Assembly (NCBI GenBank): GCA_015227615.1
Contig: JAALGZ010000042.1
Location: 248,001 to 312,000 of the forward strand
DNA: 64,000 nt
From: Labyrinthula sp. Ha
Taxonomy: Eukaryota; Sar; Bigyra; Labyrinthulida; Labyrinthulaceae
Direction: 5' to 3'
The translations under genes and the position numbers were made by a program. The first letter of the stretch is position 1. Every line of letters begins with the position of its first letter. Positions 14,270 to 27,664 of this stretch are shown here, piece after piece. The notes under the pieces are model-generated. The model saw only the letters and a list, made by a program, of their open reading frames with translations. It did no database searches and was not told the origin of the DNA.

Positions 14270-14370
14270 TGTTTTAACCAGAGTAAGTTAGAGAACTGGC
14301 AAGTAGTACTCTTTGTAACTAACCTTTAAGCAGAACAAAATACACAGTACTATTTCCAAGGTAGAACAAC
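14270..14370 (+). repeat. 5' LTR remnant of the old copia element
   Basis: Begins TGTTTTAACCAGAGTAAG and matches the start of the 3' LTR (TGTTGTATCCAGAGTAAG at 19081) over about 100 bp, at roughly 75-80% by eye, including the shared block 'CTATTTCCAAG'. Beyond about 14370 I cannot follow the similarity, so the rest of this LTR is lost or too diverged. Confidence 0.7.
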
Positions 14371-17300
14371 AGTTTCAGAGCCTAAGCATCTCCCCCCTTA
14401 TTTCCGCGGTGTCTTTTGATTATTAATGCTAAAAGGATCTTTGGAGCAAAAATATAACATCTTGAAAGATAGAATTATCAAATACAACTTATGATTTAAG
14501 TGAAAACACCTCAGAAGAAGTAGATTATTCTCTAGCTACTCATATGTTTCATTTACCTTCTCAAGTAGTTACTTCTGATAGAAAAGACCAAATTAAGGTC
14601 TTTCTCTCAAACATTTATTTCCTGAGAACTTTTCTCATTCAGGAAGCTAGAAATTATGTATTAATAGTACTTGTATACCATTGTTGTCGTTTAGCTTCGC
14701 TTTATGCTTTGTTTGGTTACTGAATTATCTTGAAAAAGCACACATCTTTACAAAACCAAAACAATACAAAAATAGCTAAATTTAAATATATTAATGACAT
14801 TCCGACGCTTGAAAATCAGAAAATCATATTTAAAAAATGAAAGGAAAGAATTTTAGCTTATTTAGGAAAGAACCATCACTCAATGTTTCTATTGTATGAC
14901 ATTCAACCTTCTTTTCTTCTATCTGACAAGTTGACTTCTGCGTCCGCTATCATTACTTTGCTAGCTTCAAGGTCTATAAAGATGTTATCTGCAGAGGATA
15001 TGAAGACATATGACAAGATTTCAAGCGTCACACACATATCACTAATCAAAATATCTTCGGCCTACAAAACTGTTTTTTTTAACAATATTGTGATTCCATG
15101 CTATGGTTAGGTTCATAAATTTGTTGAAGCTAAAGTGCAGTTTACCATCTCAAAACTATGGATAAAACATGTTTTGAGAAGAACTTTATCGCCCGAACTG
15201 GTACGTTATACAGATTCTAGTAATAATGTATATGAAGGATTCAATAAGATATGTAAACATTACGAAAAAGACACTAAGTTTGCAACAATACCATCAAGAA
15301 GAAAACTCAAGAACATTAAGCTTCACGACCTGAATACTCACATAAAAATATTCAAAAAGTGTTTAGCTCAATACAAAATATACGTTGGTCAAGAAGATGA
15401 AGGAGTTCTTGAAGATTTTATCCGAGATATTACCGATGCTATATTTCATGCTCAAAAATCTATGTTCACTGGAAATAAACTGGATGAAATGTTCTCCTAT
15501 TTTGAAGCAATAGAAGCAAATTTAAGCTTACGAAGCAACAATGTACTCAAATAATGTAATAATAACCCAATAGTACGTACCAAGAACACGAAGTTGCGAC
15601 AATATAAACGAAAAAAAAGTAACTCTAAAAAAATTCCAGTAAGGAAGTGTCACCAGATAAAACACCTGTGCTGGATGGGGTGATAAACCTAGTGACTACC
15701 AAATAGAGGATAGAAGGTGTCACACGTATGATTCAAATCGACATGTTGTCTGTGACTGCGATATTGAAGTGATCAAAGTTAAGAAGGCACACCTAATAAA
15801 GGAGAATTCCCTCAATCAGACACCAAAGATGAAGATTCAGGTGAATAGAATCTTATTGATGATTCAAATGTGTCGTTATTTCCTCTAACAATAAACATCA
15901 AACAGGTTAAACCTATAAATGAAAAATGCAATTGTATATTTAAATCCCCATGCTTATATATATATTACTTGATTCTGAAGCTACCAGACACGTAACCGAA
16001 AAAAAAAATACAAAGCCCTGTCCCCGAATATGACGTCTCAGTAACTAGAGCTTTGTATCATAAAACATTCAACACTATATCTGGGAGCATTGAAGTCGTG
16101 TTACTAAATAACATGTCGTTTACTTTGTCAAATGATGTTTATATCCCATAACTTCAAGAAAATGAAATAATTATCTCTGAATCTAAACTACTTAACGAAA
16201 ACTATGAAATTGTCAAACACTCAAAGAGATGTAGAGTATTGAAGAACCAGTTCACTTTCACAAATATTTCTCACAAGCAGTATCACTTCTTTATTCATGC
16301 AAAACTGAATACAAATAGTAGTCTGTCAATATACAGTTTATCTATTTCTACTTTTGACTTAATACATTATTATATCGAACACACGAATAACGATTATTTA
16401 GGAGCAGAAGGGTTCAAAACTTTAATTCAACAATCATGTGTTAGATGTAATTTAGGAAAAACAGTTTAAAGGAGCAAAGGCAAAGTTATTGAATATGAAA
16501 AATACAAATTATTTCAAGGAACGAAAAATTTTGAGAAGTTTCATATAAATATTATGGGCAGGTTGAATCCAAGTGTGTTAGTATTTAAGTATCTCTTCCT
16601 CGTGGTCCGGAACTATTCACACTTCATCATACATATTCTAGCCAAATCCGAAACTGAAATAGCTTCAAAAACTATCAAGAAGATGGAAAAGATAAAAAAA
16701 AACCTTCAATTTAAACATAAGATGTACATTTAGCTATCAAGACACAGGGTAACAGAAGCTAAACGAACATTGTGAAAAACATGGAATACAGCGAGAGTTC
16801 TCATCAACACACTTCACCTCAGAAAAGGGCAAAGTAGAACGTCAAAACCGCTCCGTGATGACTATGAACAGGACTCTTCCCATCCAAGCAAACGTCAGCA
16901 TGAAATATTAGAACTTCGCTTCGAAACACTCCTGCAAAATTCTGAACTTCAGGAAGAGAAAACATGAACTTTCGCCTAGTCAAATCGTCTATCAAAAGCC
17001 TCCAAATTTCGACAAGATATTATTATTTGGCACTCGTGGCTTTGGTATCCATCATAATAAAGACAAAATTAAAGCGGCCAAAGCCATTCTCTACTTAGGC
17101 AGGGGTGAAGACTCTGGTATACACATCGGTTTAAATCTTGAGAGTAAAAAGATACAACACTTCATAACTGTAAAGCTAGACGAGCTGGTAACCATAAAAA
17201 ACACCTACAAAAAGTTCATCAATATGTTTTGGAAGCAATTATCAGATCCAAGACGGGTAAAGTCCAGTGCGAGATTGATAAAATCCAAAACGAACATGGA

Positions 17301-19080
17301 ACTCTCTTCAGATAACCAGGGTCCATATGATATATATATTCTGATGATTCCAGTGAAGCATCTGATGAGCCAGGGAAGAAGCTTTCGTAAACTTGTTTGG
17401 TTACATCTCCAGTTTCTCACTTCAATTCTCTGGGCAATAGTGAGATTAGCACCGAAAACATTATTCATGGAAAACGTATACGGAAATTAAAAATAAAAGT
17501 TTTCAAGATGAGAACCAACAAGGATATCGATAAGAATGCATTTTCTCCAAGAAACTTCCGCAGCATTGCGATGACACCTGGTGCTGATTACTGGAACACT
17601 GCATATCAAAAATAAATAACCTAGCTGGAACAAACTAGAGACTTTGAAATCATAAAATGGCTAAAGAAACCGGAAGATTTTATTCATTTTGTGAAATATT
17701 TTAAAACGAAACAGCCATAGGAACAAAAATAGATCACCAAAGTTAGAATCTGTGCAAATAATAATACACAGCGGTCACTTTATTATACAAACGATTTAAG
17801 ATTATATTCACCATTGGCTCCATTATTATCAATCCGAGTGTTTATTCTTCATGCAGTGGGTTTTGCTATTCCCATTAGGCAGATGGATATTTCTTCAACT
17901 TTTATTTATAGAAAATTAAAGAAATCGATATATTTACAACTTCAGAAAGGACACAAAAAGGATGTCAACAAGAAAGTGTGGAAATGCCACATATCCATAT
18001 ATGGTTTGCCTCAGGCACCACAAATCTGGTATAAAACGTTAACAAAGAGTCTGATTGTTTTTGATTTAAAAACACCGGTCCATTTAACGCTGTATTTTCA
18101 TAAATGAGGGAAGAAATGAGGACACAGACGTCATACTTATTGTCTATGTCGATGATATTCTATATGCTGGTTGTAAAAATATAATTGAAAACTTTGAAAC
18201 ATTTATGAAGAAACAATACAATATGACATCTAATGTAGCTGTAGATACATATATTGACCTTAAATTGGAACAAAGAGAAGAAACTTGCTTCGTTAACAAT
18301 CGAGAACATATTTTAAATTACAGTTTTCAACACAATATAGATAAGATTCAGAAAAAGATTTATGTTCCTATATCTAATGACCTGTCTAGTGAAAAGAGTG
18401 TAAAGTTGTACAAATCAAAAGTTTACCAACGGATACTTGGTCTTATAAACTATATTTGCTATTATTCCAGCCCAAACCTTTCATTTGCAGTTTACTTACT
18501 AACCACGAAACTAAGTTGTCCTAACTCAAAAACACTTCAACAAGCCAAAGACACACTGACTTATTTATATCTTACAAGTCATTATACGATGAAATACGAG
18601 TTCTTAAAAGATGAAAATAGTTTGATGACCTTGGTTGACAGCTCTCTTAGAAACTCTGAAGACAGAAAGTTCATATTCGGAAATATCATTCTATAAAGCG
18701 AAAACTTATTATTCTATAGGTCCAAAAGGAGCCAACTATTACTCTGGTTTCAACTGAAGCTGAGTATTTAGCATTGAGATTATCTGTGAAAGATTTGAAG
18801 GTTGTTTTCAATTTATTAAGTTGTTTGAGCATTGCGTTTAGTACTCATATTTATTGTGACAATTAAGCAGCTATTATGATGTTGAAGTATGACGCGGTGG
18901 TTGGAAGAAATAGACATCTAAATATAAAATATCATTTTGCGAAGAATGAAGTGAAGGAGATGAACACTGAGGCTCATTATATTTCTACTGTTGAGAATTT
19001 GGCCGATCTATTCACCAACATTTCTAGAAAGAATAATATTAATAATTTCTGCAGTAAGGTGTTTCATGAGTAAGGGAAGA

Positions 19081-19345
19081 TGTTGTATCCAGAGTAAGCT
19101 AGTGGACTGTCAAGTGTTACTCTTTACAACTAACCTTCAAGCAGAACAAATAAACAAAACTATTTCCAAGATGAGACAACAAAAGGTAACAGACATCACA
19201 AACGTCACCATCCTTTACCATCTTAACTTGAGCAACGCAACCATAAACGAAATACCTTCTCAGTTCTATAACCAAGATACCACTAACCACCAATAATATT
19301 CTCAACTTAAATACCAGCACAGCATCCTTCGACCATGTTATTCTA
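19081..19345 (+). repeat. 3' LTR of the old copia element
   Basis: Starts TGTTGTATCC directly after the end of the pol-like region. The first 100 bp pair with the 5' LTR remnant at 14270. The right end is uncertain; I saw no clear CA end with a target duplication. Confidence 0.6.
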
Positions 19346-19449
19346 TTATTTTGGGTGTTCAGTTTTCATGTCTTGCTTATTTCTACGTTTCTACTACATT
19401 ATCATTTTCCCACACCTTTCTCTTTACTTCTTCCGATGTTGATTTTTCT

Positions 19450-20480
19450 ATTTAGAGTTGTACTTTCAATACTATGGTGGAAACTCTTGGAACAACATTT
19501 TGCATAACAGTTTTTGGGAAGTATGTTTCGGCTTTGAAGATATCTTGTTGCCCTTTCATTGTTTTGAATTTATTCACTTTGGTGTGTTTAATTCTGTTTA
19601 TTAAGCTTGGATTCACTGTAACTAAGATAAATCGAATTTTTTGCATGGTTCCTTTTTTGTCAGCAATCCTGCTTTAGTGTAGAGCTTATTTTCCTGGTAA
19701 TTGAAGTTCGTGCTGCTGCCTCTGAAGTTGATGGGAGTATCAACATTAACTCTTAACCTGGGTGGGAGTAGGGGCTTCTTAGTGACAAAGAAGTCAGCAT
19801 TAGGCATCTTGCTTTTTCTTCTTTCCAAGAAGTTCGTGGCATTAATGCTCCCTCAAAATAACCGAGTTTCTTGTCCCGTTAATTACTTGGAAGTTAAATT
19901 TGCCGAAACGCTCCTGAAAAAGACAATTTCAGTTCTAATACCTCTCTTCGAATATTCTATCATGATATGTTCGTAGGTTCATTAACATGTAACTTGAGTG
20001 TTAAGAAAATCGACTCTTAATAATTCCACTCTTTTTCATTGCTTTGCTACATTCTAAACTTGATATTTACTTCTTGCTGCTTTTAATGGTGTTGCTGCCT
20101 TTGGGTGTAGCCATTAAATAATCAAACCCTTTACTTTCCGTTACCCATTCCAGAAATATTTCTTGAACCTGGTCACGGCTCCCCATGAAAGAGATTAATG
20201 CCCTTGTTATTTCACCCCTTACAAAAGTAGCAACACGTGCATGCTTCGCCAGTTTCACTGAAATAATCCATCTTCCACTGTCTACTAGCACCTGGTTTCT
20301 TATCTTATTACGATACTTCTTTTTGAGCAATTGAATTCAGATGTCATCGAAACCAACTGTAAAACAACAAGGCTGTTGTTTGTGGTAGGTGATAAGGGTC
20401 CGAGGAAAAGCACCAACATTAGAGAAAGAAGATTTTGTTCTTCTAATGAATGACGGGTCACAACTTTTGTACATATCTAA
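19450..20480 (-). other. Unidentified decayed coding-like region
   Basis: Several minus-strand frames in a row look protein-like rather than random. Examples are 20330-20067, with a basic N-terminus and then 'GFDYLMATPKGSNTIK', and 19828-19622, with 'KKPLLPPRLRVNVDTPINF'. They are not in one frame and are separated by stops, and I recognise no family. It may be a decayed host gene or part of a repeat next to the old copia element. Confidence 0.3.
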
Positions 20481-21237
20481 GGACAGGCGCCAAGTGGGTT
20501 AACTCTTGTAAGCTTGTCTATATGTTGTCGTGGTGTCTAGAATCTTCGTAATTTATAAAAAATAAAAATGTTTCTTTTATAATTTTTGTTGAAAAGTAAC
20601 TTTTATTTAGGTAAAACCACAGCAAATGGGACCCTTTTTAATGATAACCCTAGTCTTATCCTTATAATAAAACATTGTGGTTTTCTTTTTCTTTCGAGAG
20701 TTTGTTCTTTTTCAAACTATATCAAGACGCTAGATTCTTGTCTCGAAATAATTGCTCTTGAATTGATTGTAACTTGAACAATAATAGTTTACTTGATATA
20801 TAGAAAACATATAGGTTCAAACCCAATATTTCGAGACTAGATTGTATTGCATATATGAGACAATATAACGAGAATTGATGGAAAATTTCTCGATACCAAG
20901 AAAACATGACCCGCACATAAAAACACCCTCTCGGAAATCTATATATAAGCTATCGGTATAATGAATACTAATACCGGAACAACTGGAAAAATTGAATTAG
21001 TCTGTAAGCTTGTCACAATTATTGGTTACTGTCATAACAGTAATGTTCCAGTACGCTGATAGCGGTAAAAATATATGTTCTGTAATTCAGCTCTACAAGG
21101 GAATAATATGCACACAAAAAAAATCAAAGTGGAAAATATCATTCAAACTTTCCGACCAAAGGAAAGGCAACCTACTAATACTTCCTAAGACAATCACCAA
21201 TAACATTTTGTAAACGTAGATTTGCGTTTAGAAAGAA
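20481..21237. other. Gap upstream of the polycystin-like gene
   Basis: Nothing recognised. The 3' half would be expected to contain the promoter and 5' leader of the gene starting at 21238, but I see no distinctive element. Confidence 0.4.
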
Positions 21238-24200
21238 ATGGGTTCTTATTTGTACTTGTTCTTCTTTCTCTTGATAAAGTACGTTTCTAGTCAATTTTCT
21301 ACTCTACCTCCAGAGTACGAGTGTTTTTTGTGTTGCGATCCCTTTTTACAAAACGTTCAAGGTGAAATTGTAAATGGAACAAGCTATTTTCCCGCTTATG
21401 AGTATGGAGTTCGCTTTACTTTTGATATAGTTAGGGATGGTTGCAATGAGTTCATGGAACAGTCAAATATCAGCAAAGAGATAACCTTTATCAGTTGTGA
21501 TATTTCATTTGGCTTTTTTTCTTTCTATGATTTGACAGAGGATGATATAACTGAAAATTTTGCATCCTTTTCCAATCAAAATTGTCCAATCTATTTCACA
21601 GGAGATGAGTTTATTTTATTTTTCAATTCGGTTGAACTCGACGCTGCAAAGGTTCTAAATTCATCTGTAGCAGTTATAACTTCTCCTGATTATATATACT
21701 TACAAAATTTTCTCTCAGATATAATTCCTGATCTTTTCTTCTTTAGTTTTGGGTTCTTCGTTCCTCCTACATATATCGATCCCTTTCGCTCTCTCGTAGA
21801 AGAACATCGACTAACTCTACAACAAAGTCTTATTGTTAATTATACTACGAATGAACCTCTCCATCTTTTACTTACTTTTGATGCAACTCCAAGCATTTTC
21901 TTGGAAATATTTACTTGTTCTTCCGCACTTGATGTTAACTTTACTACCTTTGGTCTAACTGGATCCACCAGAAACTTACTTCCTACAGGAACAGAAACAT
22001 GTATATTATCATCTGGTACTGATATTGCCAATTTTGTTTCTTCCGAATTTTATTTTACTGAAAGAGATATTTTTAAAAACTCGTTTATCTTATCTTTTTT
22101 TCCTGCTGAATAATTTTTAAGCGCTACCTTTAGTGGAATTGAGTTGGATCACGAGACATCTCAAATGGTTCTATGTTTTTCTGGTGATTCCTTTTTTCCA
22201 AATACTAACTATGATCCAGCTGGGATTCTTGGCGGAAGAATCCCAGCTGGAGTTTAAATAGTCAACTATAGATTATTAAATCCTTCTATAGAAGTTGCGT
22301 TTATACAAAATTCTTATACTATTGGTTTCAGCCATCTCATATTCTAGAATTTGTTAATGACGGTGAAAGTATTTCTACAAACTCTACAATAAAGTGTTTT
22401 GATCTTATTCATCTTTTTAGTGACCAAATTGAATCTGAATTTGGTTCAGAAGACTGTAGTTTTACATTACGTGAAGACTTACTTTATTGGGATCTTCAAT
22501 TCCCAAACCCAAATTTTGGCGCAGGACCTGTTGAAACTGATTTGAATATATTCTTCTTGAATGAAGCTTTTATTCAAAAACTGATTAGAACTATTGATCC
22601 TTTTTGAATATATAAAACACAAGTAAGTATACTTGATCTAACCCCTCGTTCTCTTATAGCAGCTGTTGATGTTAATCCAGATTTCAGTCTAACTTTTTCT
22701 CTTACGGAAGAAGTCATTATTGGTTCGCTTCAAAACATTTTTTCTGTTCTTCATTATTCTCTCTTCACGACTCAATAACTCAGGAACCAATAAACATGTC
22801 TCAATCTATTTGCAGAGTTGAGTATGACAAAAACATTTCTATATCTTCTTTATTTAATCTCTCTCGAATTAAAATTGTTTTTCAAAGGGCTGCGATTTTT
22901 TTTCAGTTTACCGAAACGCTTTTTTTCCTTCGAAGTGGAGATTTACTTAGTCTAGCAAATCAAGCAGAATTACTCTCTGGTAGTTCTTTTGCACTGCAAC
23001 AACCTTCGGAATTATTTTCTTTACCTTTTTCATTTGACGCACTATTCCCTGCTTCAATCTCAAGTTGTGATTCTGAACTAGAAGTATTTTTTCAGCAAAT
23101 TACAGGATCACCAGTTCAAATTCTGGTAGATATAACTTTAAATTATTCCCAAAACTCAAATGCAGCTGAAATAAATATATTAAGTATCACTTGTTCTACG
23201 GAATTGTTCTACCAAATTGACTTGGTGAATGCGCTAATCTTTCTAGTAAATGACACAAATTCAGCAGATGATCCTATTCTTGTTTTGCACTGGACAATCT
23301 ATGATTCTACTTATGGATTTGAAATATCTTCTTCTCGCGAAGGTGAAATTATATCCTACATGCTCAATTATCCAAAAATTCATTTTGCCTTTGAAGGTTT
23401 AGTTCCTGAATCTACGTTCCAGATCCAATTACGCAACAACCAGCTATTCAAATCTCGTGTGAAACAAATAACAAAATCACAAGAAGCTGGATTATGTAAT
23501 TTTGAACTACTGTCAACAGAAAACGATGTATCTCTATTTATTTTTTCATGGAAAGTTTCTTCTGCTTCAAGTCTTCTAATAGAAAAAGAAAGTGATCTTT
23601 CAAGAAGCTTTTTACTTGGGGTCCCCTCTCTTGGAATTGGAAACTTCTCTATAGATCTAACTATATCACCTGCAAACAACGAATCTATATTTGAGCCAAG
23701 TACCCTTTCTTTCTATCTTGATATTGTTTCCTCAAATTTTGTTACCTTGGTCGTACTTTCTGGAATAGAAGGGTTAGATTTTTTTCTCTGCAGCTAGATC
23801 CTGCAATCCAGATGATCTTCCAACTACTCTGTGTGATCAATTTTAGGGCTACCTGGATCAAGAAACGGTGCTTCAGGAAGCCGACAAGGCCTTAATATCA
23901 CTTCTTCTCGGTTTTTTCCCGGAAGAGAGGTACACATTTGAATGGAGATGCGCAACTAATTCTTATTTATCTATTTTTTCTTCACCTGATGTGCTTTTCG
24001 CTACAGTAACACCTGGCGCAAATCCGAAATTGGTATGCTCATTGTCACAGATAACCTTGACCCGTCTAGATCAAGCACCACATTCTTTCGAATTCCCCTC
24101 CCCGCTGCACAAGGCACATTCGTTTCTGATGTAATATATCCAGTACCTCCCATCTCTATTAATTGTTTTTTTGTTGAAGACGCTCGAGTTAATCCAGATC

Positions 24201-27200
24201 TACCTTTAACAATCTCAACTTTCTTTTTTGACTCTACGGAGACTATTTCCAGTCCTAATACAGAACTCTCTGATGTGTTTTATAGACGGTAACAAACAGT
24301 AGGGTCTCAGCCTACGTTTGATGTTTTTGAAAATGTACGGTTTGATCGTCCAAGTTTATTCTTACCCTCTGGTTATTTGCAATCTGGATTATATGAGTTT
24401 CAAGTAAGTTTACAGATTCGATGCGCGGAAGAATTTTCAGATGTTTATACTGCTGAAATTAGTTTCAATGTAAATTCAAGACCAGCAGGTGGAAAAATAA
24501 CTGTTGGCAAACCACTGGACTCCAATCTGGGTGATTATACATTGTCGACATCTGGACGGATAGACACAGATGGAAATTCTCCTCTCTCTTTTCGTTTCGA
24601 GTACGCTTTTATCTCAATTCCCGAAGGTTCTGTTGAGTTTGAAGTTCCAGGTACAGAGACTTTTCCATTAGAAGATTTTTCGCTTGGAAACACATTAAGT
24701 GTTTTTTTTTGCCTTCACCAATGAAATCTGATCAAAACAAATCACTTGTATTTTTTGCAGTAGCAAGAGATTCTCTAGGCGCTACTTCGCTAAGAACTCA
24801 AGAAAATAGATTCATAGTTCCGCCGACATTTCAATCAAATTTATCCAATCGCTTTAACCAGGCGATTAATGAGAAAATAAATTTTGGTGAAGCGGATGAA
24901 TTGTCTCTTATAGTTTTTGGCACTGGAAATGTTGAAACAGATGATGTTATTTTCCTCCTAAACAGAGCACTTGATTTAACTCTTTTAGCAGAAGAAATTT
25001 TTCGCCAAGAGGGAAGTTTTAATTTGACTGCTTTTTCGCTTGGTGTACAGGGATTGCAACAGATTAGCTACATTCTTGTACTATTCAGTGCAGAGGACTT
25101 AATCGCAGAGGATGCGTTTCAGCTAAATGAGAAGTTAAAAGAGCGCTTTAATGTGTTGGTGAGAGAATATAGTGTGCAGTTAAATCAAAGAAGGATTGAA
25201 AGAGAAAGAGATTCGGATGTAGATCCTTTAGCAGGTGCTGATCTTTTCAGTAGTATTTTTCTGTCACTTGAAAATGCGATAACAAATTTTGTTCAAATTG
25301 ATTTAGTTCTTGTCGAAACATCAGAAAGAGAGATTAGCAGTGCGGTTGAGCGCAGAGTACTAAACCGAATTTTGCAAACTGAATTTGATCCATGTTTATT
25401 TTTATCGAGTGCGAAAGAAAGATTGATTGAACTTGATGTGGAACAAACTGGGGATTTAATACAAGATAGTGGTGAGATTAGAAGGAAGTCTGATTCGATA
25501 TCAGTAACAAGTATAAAAGATAGATGTGATACTTTGGTATCCAGTGTAAAAAAAAATTCACAGTTTAAATTCCCAGAATTATTTTATGCGGCTGCTTCAG
25601 ATAGTGTTTCTTCAATCAACCAATCTGAAACGTATAGTATCATTTCTATTGAATGGGATGACTTAGATTATATTTCAAGTTGCAAAAGAAAAAAAGAATT
25701 TACATTGAGTACTACGCAAATTTTTGACAATATCAGTAGCACGACATCTTCTAAAGATTATCTTAGTGAATATAAATATCCAGGACCACCAAATAGTTTA
25801 TTGAGAAATATTCTTTCATTAGAGTTTATTCAACTGGATACTAAAAATCATATCCCGTTGAATAATATTTCTTCTGCTCAGAGTATTGAAATTCAATATT
25901 CATTTGTGGATATTTTTTCAGAAGAGGAGTTTTATAGTTTTGATATTTGTAGAACAGAAGACGATGTTTGTGGAATAAAACTGAATTATTCAAGTACAAG
26001 AGTATGCGGAGCGTTTTCAGAGGTGAATAAAGATTGGATTCAGGAAGGTTGTTTTGTTCGTACTCAGGATGAAGATTCTGTATCTTGTGTTTGCAATCAT
26101 ACAACTGATTATGCCACGCGGGTATCTTTTAGAAACGATGTAACTGTCTTTTGTGAAGTACGGGATATAAACAACCTTTCAGATACATCAATGTACTTTT
26201 TGGTTGTATTCTTACCTATATTGTGTCTTTTCTTTATGTTTCTTTTTCTATGGGGGAAATCCGGAGATAGAAGTGATGTAGAAAGAGTAAAGCCTTTTGC
26301 AGTTGGTTGTTTAGTTTTACACAAGTTTATTCACCAGAAAAAGAAAAAAGTATATTTTACAATAATTGCCCAAAAGAATAACATATGGAAATTTAGGACA
26401 GAGAAAAGATTGAAGAGAAAGATAAAAAGAAATTATTCTAAACATGTATATTTCTATGCCTTTTTGAGTGCACTGAAAAATGGGCACTCTTTGATAGGAT
26501 TGAATCGGTTTGATCCGTACTTCTCAAGGGCACAGAGAATTGCTGTATTTGCAGGTGTCGTATTTGCAACAATGTTTGCATCTGTTTTGTTGTTTACTCT
26601 GGCGTGTGTTGAGAGCTATACAAGCATCCTATTTGTACCCTCCGTTGCGTTTCTTTCTGATTTTGTTGGATCTCTTCTCAAAAATATTCCTTCGAGTAGT
26701 ATTTGTATCATCTGCAAACATAATTGGTTCTTCTTTCGACACTGTTGCTAACTCGATAAAGATTTTACATCGAGTTGAAAATGTGGATGGAGTTCAAACT
26801 GATTCTGATGTATGATTAGTTTTAGCTTATAGAGCACTTCTGAACACACAGAGAGTCTTGGAAACATCTTCTAAATCAAGTAAATTAGCATGAAAAAAAT
26901 CTATTCCAGAGATTGAACCACATTATGGTGGGTATTTTGAAAAATATGAAGGTGAAGAAATAGAAAGAAAACCTGTTAGTATTACTGCATCTAAGAGTTT
27001 GAGACCTGTCCAGGCGAATATGAATTATAGGGAGACATTTGCATATGCGAAAGTTTGTGCAGCTGAATCTCCGGGAGTGTGGAAAAGTAATGTAGAAATT
27101 GTAGAAGCATATCCAGCAATATTTTCAGGACAAAATAGAATAAGTGGTGAATGTTTGTACACGCCGTCATGGGAAAAACTCTTGCTGTTCGGTGACAGAA

Positions 27201-27664
27201 GAATATTTTTTTCAACTCTTGCTATATTCAAGTGAAAATCGAACTCTCGGGCGAAGCCCAGGAAAGCTTCATTCCCCTCATTTTTTTTCTTATTTTGGAT
27301 GGTATTTGCTTTAGGTACTAGTAGGTTTTCGCTTTTATTTGTTTTTTCATGGATTTCTACCAGATATTTTAAATTATACAGTAATAATGTACTTAACGCT
27401 AGAGAGGTTGAAGTAGAGTACTTTACAGAGTGGATTTATTCAGTTGCCGGTGGATTACCTATTTCCTTTTTTGTTGCAGAACCGCTCGTTATATTGTTGA
27501 AATTCTCCCTTATACCAATGGTTCTGGACAAATTTGAAAGAGATATATATGATGACAATCTTTGGTTTCAGTTAACTATATCGTCTGGTAAAGTGAAGAA
27601 AGTACAGAATAGCAAAACAGTATCTTTTCTAGAATATATTGCGGATATACTCGAGTCAATTTAG
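21238..27664 (+). pseudogene. Polycystin-1/REJ-like receptor gene with GPS motif, broken
   Basis: A long host-type gene in pieces. The ATG at 21238 opens a signal peptide (MGSYLYLFFFLLIKYVSSQF) followed by a large, N-glycosylation-rich ectodomain with REJ-like beta segments. Near 26085 lies a GPS-type cleavage block ('CVCNHTTDYATRVSF', compare C.CNH.T.FA). It is followed by a transmembrane helix at about 26200-26255 ('FLVVFLPILCLFFMF'). Next comes a cytoplasmic basic loop, then 'DPYFSRAQRIAVFAG', which resembles the polycystin-1 segment 'p.s.FsRaqRl', and more membrane helices to 27664 ('GLPISFFVAEPLVILLKF'). Family members act as membrane receptors or channel partners. The frame is broken about ten times: TAA at 22111 and 22255, TGA at 22605, TAG at 23844, TAA at 24290, and frame changes near 22330, 22750, 23780, 24030, 24710 and 26700, several at T-runs. 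The C-terminal channel-like helices appear short. I found no intron of local type that removes the stops. A PLAT domain was not recognised. Confidence 0.65.
22216..22250. repeat. Perfect 15-bp inverted repeat with 5-nt loop
   Basis: Arms CCAGCTGGGATTCTT and its exact reverse complement flank GGCGG, inside the coding frame of the polycystin-like gene, where it reads as PAGILGGRIPAG. It could form a stable hairpin. Confidence 0.85.

Larger units (their letters stand above)
14270..19345 (+). mobile_element. Ty1/copia LTR retrotransposon, old and heavily broken
   Basis: A fossil copia element. A gag-like frame lies at about 15135-15554. Integrase and post-integrase similarity runs from about 16480 to 17210, including the stretch 'LLFGTRGFGIHHNKDK' that corresponds to the 'l.vFGcraf.h' block. 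Reverse transcriptase starts near 17880 ('QMDISSTFIYRKL', then 'IYGLPQAPQIWYK'), its polymerase motif 'IVYVDDILYAG' is near 18143, and it continues to about 18700 with an RNase H/C-terminal part to 19073. Domain order (integrase before RT) places it in Ty1/copia. Terminal repeats are recognisable at both ends. The element looks ancient, with well over ten breaks. It belongs to a different copia branch from the two elements at 52-63 kb. Its right edge is approximate. Confidence 0.85.

Noticed and set aside
14883-15110. Open frame before the gag-like region of the old copia element as a separate host gene
   Set aside because: It lies between the LTR remnant and gag, in the place of the element's leader or gag start, and has no independent similarity.
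7270-27664. A reassigned genetic code (TAA/TAG as Gln or TGA as Trp) to explain stops in the SDR, MDR and polycystin-like genes
   Set aside because: TAM41 and both sulfotransferase genes are intact, use only CAA/CAG for their many Gln codons, and end in TGA. The broken genes contain all three stop codons in frame, so no single reassignment fits.
21238-27664. Removing the stops of the polycystin-like gene with extra 29-37 nt introns
   Set aside because: Around the nonsense codons I found no GT..AG pair of suitable length that removes the stop while keeping the surrounding conserved-looking frame.
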